DNA from: Bradyrhizobium sp. MOS003
Lineage (GTDB): Bacteria; Pseudomonadota; Alphaproteobacteria; Rhizobiales; Xanthobacteraceae
Length of the DNA stretch: 64,000 nucleotides
Assembly (NCBI RefSeq): GCF_003020125.1
Contig: NZ_PYFW01000013.1
Location: 1-64,000 of the forward strand
Reading direction: 5' to 3'
Below are positions 35,803 to 42,995 of the stretch, one piece after another. Under the pieces are notes generated by a model. The model did no database searches and was not told the DNA's origin. It saw nothing but the letters and a program-made list of their open reading frames with translations. How positions within the stretch are numbered: position 1 is the stretch's first letter; each line of letters opens with the position of its first letter. Position numbers and translations under genes: made by a program.

Positions 35803-36225
35803 TCACGCCGCAGCTAGCGCGACGTCGAGCTTGCCGGCGATATAGCGGCGCTCCTGGGTGAGGCCGCCGAAGCCGTAGGCATCGCCCTTGACCTCGTCGA
35901 CATGCAGATAGGTCTCGGGATGCAGCGGCCCCAGGATCTCGGCCATGCGCTTGAACATCGCGGCAAGATAAGCGGCCTTCTCGTCCTTGGTGTTGGTGCC
36001 CTCCGTGACGTGGATGTCGATCCAGTAGCTTGCAAGCTTCTGCTCGGCGAGCGACTTGCCGCCGGCGAACCAGTCGCCGGCCTCGACCGACTTCACGATG
36101 ATGGCGGTCACCTCGGGATTCTTGTGCAAAATCTTTGCGGTGAGCTCGGACACGGCGCTGGCGATGTCGGCCTTCAGCGATGGCGACTGGCGCGACGAGG
36201 TGTAGGACACGGTGATCAGGGGCAT
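35803..36225 (-). CDS. tautomerase-superfamily protein
   Basis: 140 residues from the ATG at 36225 (GAGGAGAACC upstream). Pro directly follows the start Met (MPLITVSYTS), the catalytic amino-terminal proline of the 4-oxalocrotonate tautomerase superfamily. At 140 residues it is longer than 4-OT monomers and resembles two fused beta-alpha-beta units (second near ASYWIDIHVTEGTNTKDEKA). Keto-enol isomerisation or dehalogenation is expected; substrate unknown. Divergent from a LysR regulator with a shared operator. Confidence 0.85.
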   Translation of the reverse strand: MPLITVSYTSSRQSPSLKADIASAVSELTAKILHKNPEVTAIIVKSVEAGDWFAGGKSLAEQKLASYWIDIHVTEGTNTKDEKAAYLAAMFKRMAEILGPLHPETYLHVDEVKGDAYGFGGLTQERRYIAGKLDVALAAA

Positions 36226-36298
36226 GGTGGTTCTCCTCAAGTAGCTGCGCGAGTGTTGCGCGGCGTTGACGAGAACCTAGACCTCCTCTCGTCATTTT

Positions 36299-36321
36299 GG
36301 TATCTTATCTCTGTTGATACC
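36299..36321. promoter_or_regulatory. candidate LysR operator
   Basis: GGTATC and GATACC flank 11 bases (TTATCTCTGTT), a perfect 6-bp inverted repeat with the spacing typical of LysR-type T-N11-A sites. It lies between the divergent tautomerase and LysR genes, 17 bp before the LysR start codon. Confidence 0.6.
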
Positions 36322-36338
36322 AGTGATAACAATTCATA

Positions 36339-37193
36339 ATGACCGTCACCCTCGATATCGCCACGATCAAAGCCTTCCTGCTGGTCGCCGACCTCCAGAG
36401 CTTTACCCGCGCCGCGGAAGCGCTCGGCACCACGCAGGCCGCGGTCAGTCTCAAGCTGCAGCGGCTGGAGACGTTGCTCGCAAGACGCCTCGTCGAGCGC
36501 TCGCCGCGCGCTGTCAGGCTTACCGCCGAAGGCGCCGGCTTCCTCGACCGCGCCCGCGCGCTGATGGCGGCGCACGATCGCGCCCTGTCGGGCGAGGCCC
36601 CGGCCGCGCAATCGCTTTCGCTCGGCATCTCCGATCATGCGGCGGGCCCCGAACTGGTGCCGCTGCTGGAGCGCCTGTACGCGATGTCGTCAAACCTCAC
36701 CCTCGCCGTGACCATCGGTTTCTCGCGCGAGATGCAGGACGCCTATGACGCGGGCGAGCTCGATGCCGTAATCGTCCGCCAGGAAGGCAGCCGTCGCGGC
36801 GGCGAGAAGCTCACCGAGGACGATTTCGGCTGGTTCGCGTCACGACGCCTCACCTTGCCGAAGGGCGAGCCGCTGCCGCTCGCGACCCTCGCCCCGCCCT
36901 GCGGCGTCCGCGCCGTCGCGGTGCGCGCACTCGACAAGGCCGGCATCGCCTGGCGCGAGCGGTTCGTCGGCGGCGGCGTGACGGCCGTGGCCGCAGCCGC
37001 GCTGGCCGGACTTGCGATCGCGCCACTGGCTAGGCGGATCGCACCGCCCGGGCTGATCGACATCGGGCCGACACACAGGCTGCCGAAGCTCGGCAGCTCG
37101 AAAGTGATGCTGCATTCCAAGGTCAGCGATCCCGCGAAGCTTGCAGCGCTGCGTGCGGTGGCGGCGACCTTTCGGAGCGTCACCGCCACCTGA
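36339..37193 (+). CDS. LysR-family transcriptional regulator
   Basis: 284 residues. N-terminal winged helix-turn-helix (about 8-65: TIKAFLLVADLQSFTRAAEA, TQAAVSLKLQRLETLLARRL) and a periplasmic-binding-like effector domain (about 90-280). It is divergent from the tautomerase gene with the operator at 36299-36321 between them, so it most likely controls that gene and itself. The inducer is unknown. Confidence 0.9.
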   Translation: MTVTLDIATIKAFLLVADLQSFTRAAEALGTTQAAVSLKLQRLETLLARRLVERSPRAVRLTAEGAGFLDRARALMAAHDRALSGEAPAAQSLSLGISDHAAGPELVPLLERLYAMSSNLTLAVTIGFSREMQDAYDAGELDAVIVRQEGSRRGGEKLTEDDFGWFASRRLTLPKGEPLPLATLAPPCGVRAVAVRALDKAGIAWRERFVGGGVTAVAAAALAGLAIAPLARRIAPPGLIDIGPTHRLPKLGSSKVMLHSKVSDPAKLAALRAVAATFRSVTAT

Positions 37194-37196
37194 CGT

Positions 37197-38633
37197 TCAC
37201 AAGATCGCCTCGAACGCGCTGCGCAGCGTCTCGTGCCGGAAAACGAAGCCGCGACTCAGCGCCTTGTTGGGCAGCACGCGCTGACCGCCGAGCAGGAGCT
37301 CGTCGGCGAAGCCGCCGCCGATCCTGCGGAGCAGACCGCCGGGAATGCGGAACACCGCGGGCCGACGCAGATGGCGGCCGAGCTCCTCGGTGAACTTCGC
37401 GTTGGTGACCGGAATTGGCGCGGTGGCGTTGACGGGGCCGGCGAGATCGGGCGTCGCCATCACATAGGCGATCAACCGGATCAGATCGTCGCGCTCGATC
37501 CAGGACATCCACTGCCGCCCGGTGCCGATCGGGCCGCCGAGGCCGAACTCGAACGGCGTCAGCATGCGCGTGACGAAGCCGCCTTCGGTGCCGAGCACGA
37601 GGCCGATGCGTAAGTTGACCACGCGCACGCCGAGCTCTTCCGCCGGCCGCGCCGCCTTCTCCCAGGCAGCGCAGAGCTCGTGGCTGAAACAGGCGTGCGA
37701 CTTCGCCGATTCCGTCAGCACCTGGTCGGCCCACAATCCGTACCAGCCGATCGCGGAGCCGCTGACCAGCACCTCGGGCTTGCGTTCGAGCCGCGCGATC
37801 AGTTTGACGACCTCGCCGGTCATGTCGATGCGCGAGCCAAGAATCTTCGCGCGCTTCGCCTCGGTCCACAGACCGTTGCCGATCGGCTCGCCGGCGAGAT
37901 TGACGATGGCGTCGATCGGCGTGTCCCCCGCGAGCTGATCGAGGCTGGTGATCAGCGTCACCGGCGGCGGCAGCATCTCCGCCTTGGCGGGATTGCGGAT
38001 CAGCGCGATGACGTGATGCCCGGCGCCGCTAAGGCTTGCCGCAAGGCGGCTGCCGATGAAGCCGGTGGCGCCCGTGATCAGCACGGTCTTGCGGCCGGAG
38101 AGCTTTTCGACGAGTTCGGCCGCCGGCACGCTTCGCATGCAGCCGAGCCGGCGCATCGCCGCAAAATCCCTGAGGCCGCACAGCGCCGCACCCACCGCGC
38201 AGGCGGTCGCGGCGACGCTGAGAAGGCCCTGGTTCATGACGCTCACGCCGAAGGGCTGCATCGCCCAATCGACCAGCACCGGCAGCAACAGCACGAGAAT
38301 GGCGCCGTAATTGATCGCGAGCAGCGTGTGATTGATCCGCTCGCTCGGCGGCAGCTTCCGGCTCAGATCCTCCTCGACGAAATCCATCAGGGTGATGACG
38401 ATCTCGGCGACCAGCACCGCGACGATCAACAGCGCCAGCAACCCATAAACCTCAAGCCAGCCGAGCACGAGGAACAGCAACGCATAGAGCATGTTGCGGA
38501 TACCGTGCAGCTTGAGCTCGAAGCGCTGCGACACCCGCCAGGCCAAACGTTCGGTGAACTCATGATGATAGAAGGTATCGAACACGCCCATCACGATCTG
38601 GATGGCGATGAGGGTCCACAACAGCATCGTCAT
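37197..38633 (-). CDS. TIGR01777-type epimerase with membrane domain
   Basis: 478 residues. The N-terminal part (about 1-150) has four membrane helices of DoxX-like character (MLLWTLIAIQIVMGVFDTFY, LYALLFLVLGWLEVYGLLAL). The C-terminal part (about 180-478) is an atypical short-chain epimerase of the SulA/YfcH type with VLITGATGFIGSRLAASLSG, VNLAGEPIGNG, SAIGWYG and RIGLVLG. The overlap with the DUF4166 gene (ATGA at 38630-38633) and the GbsR-like gene before it makes a three-gene operon. Biochemical role unknown. Confidence 0.87.
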   Translation of the reverse strand: MTMLLWTLIAIQIVMGVFDTFYHHEFTERLAWRVSQRFELKLHGIRNMLYALLFLVLGWLEVYGLLALLIVAVLVAEIVITLMDFVEEDLSRKLPPSERINHTLLAINYGAILVLLLPVLVDWAMQPFGVSVMNQGLLSVAATACAVGAALCGLRDFAAMRRLGCMRSVPAAELVEKLSGRKTVLITGATGFIGSRLAASLSGAGHHVIALIRNPAKAEMLPPPVTLITSLDQLAGDTPIDAIVNLAGEPIGNGLWTEAKRAKILGSRIDMTGEVVKLIARLERKPEVLVSGSAIGWYGLWADQVLTESAKSHACFSHELCAAWEKAARPAEELGVRVVNLRIGLVLGTEGGFVTRMLTPFEFGLGGPIGTGRQWMSWIERDDLIRLIAYVMATPDLAGPVNATAPIPVTNAKFTEELGRHLRRPAVFRIPGGLLRRIGGGFADELLLGGQRVLPNKALSRGFVFRHETLRSAFEAIL

Positions 38634-39295
38634 GATACGGCCTCCCTGAAGGTGGCGGACTGGTGGATCAGCGCGCCGTAACGTGGATGGATGACATCGA
38701 GGGTGAAGCGGAATGCGCTGTTGCCGAGGTCACGGTGCGTCACCGTGAGATCGCCCGGCGTCAGCCAGCGCGGCAAGGGAATCCAGAGGCGCCCGAGCTG
38801 AAGCCCATAGCCTGCGCTGCGGAAGATCAGCGTCTGGTCCTCGACCGCGGTGCGGAGCGCCATCGAGACGCCGAAGCCGACATATTCCTCGAGCCCGGTC
38901 GGACCGGCAAAACGCTTGGCGGAATGGATCACGTGCGGAAAGCCGCGCTTGCGCGCGCAGACGCGGGTCCAGGTCTGACCGCCGGTCGTGCCGTCCTCGG
39001 TCACGGTCACGATCATGGGAACACCGGTGTCGCGGCCTATCGGCAGCGGCCCGCCGATCAGCTTCGCTGCTTGCGCGATCCACCAGCCGATCTCGCTGAA
39101 GGAGATCTCGTCGACCACCCCGACATAGACGACGCTTTCGCCGTCGGCGACGCGCTTGGAGAAACGCCGCCAGGTCGCGAGCGGCAGGCGGCCCCAATCC
39201 TCGTCCGACAGCAGCGCGCGGAAGCGGCGGTCGTCGAGCAGCTTGATGTGAGCGGAGGGAGTTGCGTTGGAGCCTGATAACCTTGCCGACGTCAT
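38630..39295 (-). CDS. DUF4166-family protein
   Basis: 221 residues from the ATG at 39295, which has GAGGAGGG upstream; a longer frame exists but lacks a better start. Soluble protein with blocks such as YVGVVDEISFSEIGWWIAQA, VTEDGTTGGQTWTRVCARKR and GFGVSMALRTAVEDQTLIFR, which I associate with the DUF4166 family often encoded beside TIGR01777 epimerases. No catalytic motif evident. Middle gene of the regulator-DUF4166-epimerase operon. Confidence 0.78.
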   Translation of the reverse strand: MTSARLSGSNATPSAHIKLLDDRRFRALLSDEDWGRLPLATWRRFSKRVADGESVVYVGVVDEISFSEIGWWIAQAAKLIGGPLPIGRDTGVPMIVTVTEDGTTGGQTWTRVCARKRGFPHVIHSAKRFAGPTGLEEYVGFGVSMALRTAVEDQTLIFRSAGYGLQLGRLWIPLPRWLTPGDLTVTHRDLGNSAFRFTLDVIHPRYGALIHQSATFREAVS

Positions 39296-39311
39296 CGCAC
39301 CCTCCTCAGCG

Positions 39312-39869
39312 CTATTTGGCCTTGCCCAGCGGCAGCAGGCTGGCGATCTTTTCGCCAAGCCGCATCAAGGCGACCACCCGCGGCCGCGGCACCTTCAGCA
39401 TCTGCATGAACCAGTGATCGGCGAGCTCGGTGAAGGCGAGCATCTCCTTCAGCCGTTTGCTCGCGACGGGATTGATGGTGGGATCGCCGGCGGCATCCGA
39501 GACGCAGGCCCTGAGCGCCGCGATCGCCGGATCGAGCTCCCGCTCCTTGCGCCGCGCCGCAATCCTGGCGGCGACCTCCCAGATATCGGTCTCCGCCTCG
39601 TAATGGTCGCGGCGGTCGCCGAGGATCGGTACGCGCCGGATCAGGTTCCAGGCGAGCAGCTCCTTGAGCGAGTTGGAGACGTTCGAGCGCGCCATGCCGA
39701 GCGTGTCGGCGATGTCCTCCGCCGTCATCGGCGCCTCGGCGAGGTAGAGCAGCCCGTGAATCTGGCTGACCGAGCGATTGACGCCCCACTCGTCCCCCAT
39801 GTCACCCCAATGCAAGATGAAGCGCTCGACGGCGACGGGGAGTTTCTTCTTTCCGGTTGTTTCTGTCAT
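39312..39869 (-). CDS. GbsR/MarR-family transcriptional regulator
   Basis: 185 residues from the ATG at 39869. Winged helix-turn-helix of the GbsR type (about 30-100: VNRSVSQIHGLLYLAEAPMT, TLGMARSNVSNSLKELLAWN, RRVPILGDRRDHYEAE wing). The start codon sits in the middle of a perfect 18-bp palindrome, a likely autoregulatory operator. First gene of the operon with DUF4166 and the epimerase (16 bp to the next gene). Divergent from a hybrid kinase. Confidence 0.88.
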   Translation of the reverse strand: MTETTGKKKLPVAVERFILHWGDMGDEWGVNRSVSQIHGLLYLAEAPMTAEDIADTLGMARSNVSNSLKELLAWNLIRRVPILGDRRDHYEAETDIWEVAARIAARRKERELDPAIAALRACVSDAAGDPTINPVASKRLKEMLAFTELADHWFMQMLKVPRPRVVALMRLGEKIASLLPLGKAK

Positions 39870-39877
39870 GACAGAAA
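39860..39877. promoter_or_regulatory. perfect palindrome over the regulator start codon
   Basis: TTTCTGTCATGACAGAAA is a perfect 18-bp palindrome whose centre is the start codon of the GbsR/MarR gene. MarR-type dimers bind palindromes of this size, so steric autorepression is likely. A second inverted repeat, TGACAAG at 39882-39888 and CTTGTCA at 39897-39903, lies next to it and may be a second half-site pair or the promoter operator. Confidence 0.65.
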
Positions 39878-40013
39878 TATCTGACAAGACCGTTTGCTTG
39901 TCAAGTCGGTTGCGGCTCGTATACCGAATGCGAGATGCTTGCCTAAAAATGTTCCAACGTCGGGGAACCATCAACCCCTTGCGGCGTTTGCCCCCGTTGA
40001 GCAGGGTCCGGGA

Positions 40014-41534
40014 ATGGTCGAAAAATTCAGTCAACAGAGAGACTTGTTCGAGAGCGAGCGCAGTTTCCGACTGTTGGTTGAGGGAGTGGCGGACTACGCC
40101 CTTTATATGCTCGATCCCAAGGGGATCATCACCAGCTGGAACATCGGCGGCGAGCGCATCAAGGGCTACGCGCCCGGCGAGATCCTCGGCCAGCATTTTT
40201 CCCGCTTCTACACCGAGACCGACCGCGCCAACGGCAAGCCGGCCCGTGCGCTCGGCATCGCCACGGAAAAGGGCCGCTACGAGGAGGAAGGCTGGCGCGT
40301 CCGCAAGGATGGCACCTTCTTCTGGGCGAGCGTGGTCATCGACCCGATCTATGAGGGCGGCGAGCTGGTCGGCTTCGCCAAGATCACACGTGACATCACC
40401 GAACGCCGCAATACCCAGCTCAAGCTCGAGGCGATGCAGAAACAGCTCGCCGAGTCCCAAAAGTTCGATGCGCTGGGACAGCTCACCGGCGGGGTCGCCC
40501 ACGACTTCAACAACCTGCTGATGATCATCAGCGGCAGCCTGCACATGCTGAAGCGCGGCGCCGACGACCCGGCCAAGCTTCAGCGCGCGGTCTCGGCGAT
40601 CGAAACCGCCACCAAACGCGGCGCCGCGCTCACCAACCAGCTCCTCACCTTCGCGCGGCGGCAGAGCGTCAATCCGCAGGCGATCGATTTCGCCGAACGC
40701 ATCGCGGCGATCCGCGAGGTGCTCGATGCCGGCGTCGGCAGCTCCGTGCGCCTGACGTTCGAGATCGGCCGCGACGTCTGGCCACTCAAGACCGACGCCT
40801 CGGAACTCGAGACCGCGCTGCTCAACCTCGTCATCAATGCCCGCGACGCGATGCCCGACGGCGGCACGGTGACGATCGGCGCGCGCAATGTCGCGCTGGA
40901 CGAGGCGCCGCTCGCCGGCGACTTCGTCGCAATCGACGTCGCGGACACCGGGTTCGGCATTCCCTCCGACGTTCTCGACAAGATCTTCGAGCCGTTCTTC
41001 ACCACCAAGCCGATCGGAAAAGGCACCGGCCTCGGCCTGTCCCAGGTCCACGGCTTCGCCCATCAGGCCGGCGGCACGGTGAAGGTTACAAGCGAGCTCG
41101 GCAAGGGCACGACGTTCACCATCCTGCTGCCGCGCGGGACCGAAGCCCCATCACAAGAGATGACGGGAGAACCGGCGTTCCACGGCAGCGGCACAGTCTT
41201 GCTGGTGGAGGACAATCCGGACGTCGCGCTCGTCAGCATCGGCCTGCTGGAACAGCTCGGCTACCAGGTGCGCCGGGTCGCGGACGCCGAAGCCGCCTTG
41301 CGTGAGATCGAGAGCAACGGCGTCGACTTCGTGTTCTCCGACATCGTCATGCCCGGCAAGATGGACGGCCTCACCCTCGCCCATCATCTCCGCCAGATCC
41401 GACCTGGCCTGCCGATCCTGCTCGCCACCGGCTACAGCGAGGTCGCCGCCGGCGTGCGCGGCGATTTTCCGATCCTGCGCAAGCCGTACGAAATCCACGA
41501 GCTGAGCGAGGCGATCGCCAAGCTGCCGCGGTGA
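40014..41534 (+). CDS. hybrid PAS sensor histidine kinase/response regulator
   Basis: 506 residues from the ATG at 40014; upstream in-frame starts would reach into the divergent promoter. One PAS domain (about 13-130: YALYMLDPKGIITSWNIGGE), a HisKA domain with phospho-acceptor His163 (LTGGVAHDFNNLL), an HATPase domain (NLVINARDAM, DTGFGIPSDV, GTGLGLSQVHG) and a C-terminal receiver domain with Asp443 (FSDIVMPGKMDG). No membrane helix, so it is a cytosolic sensor. The PAS domain lacks the LOV cysteine motif. No separate output regulator is adjacent. Confidence 0.9.
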   Translation: MVEKFSQQRDLFESERSFRLLVEGVADYALYMLDPKGIITSWNIGGERIKGYAPGEILGQHFSRFYTETDRANGKPARALGIATEKGRYEEEGWRVRKDGTFFWASVVIDPIYEGGELVGFAKITRDITERRNTQLKLEAMQKQLAESQKFDALGQLTGGVAHDFNNLLMIISGSLHMLKRGADDPAKLQRAVSAIETATKRGAALTNQLLTFARRQSVNPQAIDFAERIAAIREVLDAGVGSSVRLTFEIGRDVWPLKTDASELETALLNLVINARDAMPDGGTVTIGARNVALDEAPLAGDFVAIDVADTGFGIPSDVLDKIFEPFFTTKPIGKGTGLGLSQVHGFAHQAGGTVKVTSELGKGTTFTILLPRGTEAPSQEMTGEPAFHGSGTVLLVEDNPDVALVSIGLLEQLGYQVRRVADAEAALREIESNGVDFVFSDIVMPGKMDGLTLAHHLRQIRPGLPILLATGYSEVAAGVRGDFPILRKPYEIHELSEAIAKLPR

Positions 41535-41562
41535 TGGCTCTTCGCCTCTCCCGTCTCACCGC

Positions 41563-41647
41563 GTCGTGGCCGGGCTTGTCCCGGCCATCCACGTCTCATC
41601 ACGCGTAAGACGAACGTGGATGCCCGGGACAAGCCCGGGCATGACGA
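41563..41647. repeat. palindromic intergenic repeat, family C
   Basis: Inverted repeat with arms at about 41563-41594 (GTCGTGGCCGGGCTTGTCCC) and 41614-41647 (ending GACAAGCCCGGGCATGACGA). It lies between the convergent kinase and acylphosphatase genes, where it would form a strong bidirectional hairpin. Confidence 0.8.
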
Positions 41648-41665
41648 CCTTTCGTGAGCGCGCAC

Positions 41666-41965
41666 CTACACCGTCGGCAACACCGAAAACGCTTCCCCTG
41701 CCCTGCGCAGGTTCAGCTCATCCGCGCTCGCCGTCTCGCTCGTCACGCTGTCCACGCGCGAGGACGGCGGCCCGTGGCGGCACAGCGCGACCATATCGGC
41801 AACATGCTTCGGCGCTCCCGCGAACAGCGCTTCGACGCAGCCGTCGCGGCGATTGCGCACCCAGCCTTCGAGGCCGCACGCAGTCGCCTGATACTCGACC
41901 CAAGCCCGGTAGCCGACGCCCTGCACGCGCCCGCGGATCATGACCTGGAGGATCGCCCGGCTCAT
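41666..41965 (-). CDS. acyP: acylphosphatase
   Basis: 99 residues, the standard size. Hydrolyses carboxyl-phosphate bonds of acyl phosphates in the cytosol. The phosphate-binding loop GRVQGVGYR with Arg20 and the catalytic Asn38 in GWVRNRRDG are present. Its start overlaps the stop of the oxaloacetate decarboxylase gene (ATGA-type, 41962-41965), so the two are co-translated. Confidence 0.93.
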   Translation of the reverse strand: MSRAILQVMIRGRVQGVGYRAWVEYQATACGLEGWVRNRRDGCVEALFAGAPKHVADMVALCRHGPPSSRVDSVTSETASADELNLRRAGEAFSVLPTV

Positions 41966-42828
41966 TTTTTCAGTCCGAGAAAGTCGGCGCTGCGCGCCTT
42001 GACGTCGGCCTCGCGCATGACGCGGTTGGTCAGGTCCGCCGACGACAATCCCTTCAGCTCCTTTGGAGCCGTGCCTTCACGCAACGCTTTCAACGTGTCA
42101 AACACGGCCCGCGTCGCCGCCGCGATCGGCGGGTGGCCCTGCAGCGCGATGCGCACGCGTTGACTCCCGAGATAATCGATCGCGTTCATTTCGTCTGGCG
42201 CACCACCGAGCACGAGGGGGAGACGCGTTGCAGAGGCGATCGCCTCGAGTTCGGCGCGCGACTTGATTCCGGTGAAGAACAGCGCATCCACGCCCGTCGC
42301 CTCATACGCCCTGGCACGCTTGATCGCGTCCGCGATCGAGCTGATCGAGGCAGCACCCGTGCGGCCCATGATGACCAGCGAGGGATCGCTGCGACCATCG
42401 AGCGCCGCCTTCATCTTGCCGACGCCTTCCTCGAGCGAAATCAGCTGCACCTTGGCCTCACCGAAGGCCGCCGGCAGCAGCGTGTCCTCGATGGTGAGGC
42501 CGGCAGCGCCCGCCGCCTCCAGCTCCTGCACCGTGCGGCGGACATTGAGCGCATTGCCATAGCCGTGATCGGCATCGACCAACACGGGGAGCGTCGAAGC
42601 GCGCGACATCCGCCGCATCTGCTCGGCAAGCTCGGTGAGCGTGATCAGCGTGATATCGGGATCGCCGAGCACCGCAAGCGAAGCGACCGAGCCGCCGAAC
42701 ATGCCGAGCGGAAATCCGAGATCTTCGGCGATGCGGATCGAGATCGCGTCATAGACCGAGCCGGGATGGACGCAGGCCGAGCCCGACAGGATGGAGCGCA
42801 GTTTTTCGCGGCGGGAACGGAAGGCCAT
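41962..42828 (-). CDS. oxaloacetate decarboxylase, PEP mutase superfamily
   Basis: 288 residues from the ATG at 42828; the frame is open upstream into a repeat, which I exclude. Isocitrate lyase/PEP mutase barrel: VYDAISIRIAEDLGFPLGMF, the Mg2+ site Asp85-x-Asp87-His88 (VLVDADHGYGN), GLTIEDTLLP and a GRTGAAS loop. Size and blocks match the PA4872-like oxaloacetate decarboxylase group, which converts oxaloacetate to pyruvate and CO2. Operon with acylphosphatase. Confidence 0.85.
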   Translation of the reverse strand: MAFRSRREKLRSILSGSACVHPGSVYDAISIRIAEDLGFPLGMFGGSVASLAVLGDPDITLITLTELAEQMRRMSRASTLPVLVDADHGYGNALNVRRTVQELEAAGAAGLTIEDTLLPAAFGEAKVQLISLEEGVGKMKAALDGRSDPSLVIMGRTGAASISSIADAIKRARAYEATGVDALFFTGIKSRAELEAIASATRLPLVLGGAPDEMNAIDYLGSQRVRIALQGHPPIAAATRAVFDTLKALREGTAPKELKGLSSADLTNRVMREADVKARSADFLGLKK

Positions 42829-42872
42829 GGGTACTGTCTTTCTCTTGGGACCGAAGCCGCCGCTCCAATCTC

Positions 42873-42962
42873 CGTCATTGCGAGCGCAGCGAAGCAATCC
42901 AGGAATGCTTCCGCGGAGACAGGCTGGATTGCTTCGTCGCTAAGGGCTCCTCGCAATGACGG
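42873..42962. repeat. palindromic intergenic repeat, family D (copy 1)
   Basis: Arms beginning CGTCATTGCGAGCGCAGCGA (42873) and ending GGCTCCTCGCAATGACGG (42962) are near complements, with inner arms GAAGCAATCC and GGATTGCTTC. A second copy of the family is at 48999-49082. It sits between pccA and the oxaloacetate decarboxylase gene, both on the minus strand. Confidence 0.8.
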
Positions 42963-42995
42963 TGCTTGTGGGCAGATCGCCTGCCTCACTCACAC

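Noticed and set aside
39870..41063. N-terminal extension of the GbsR/MarR regulator antisense to the hybrid kinase
   Set aside because: The extension is a shadow of the kinase; the ATG at 39869 gives the usual regulator size.
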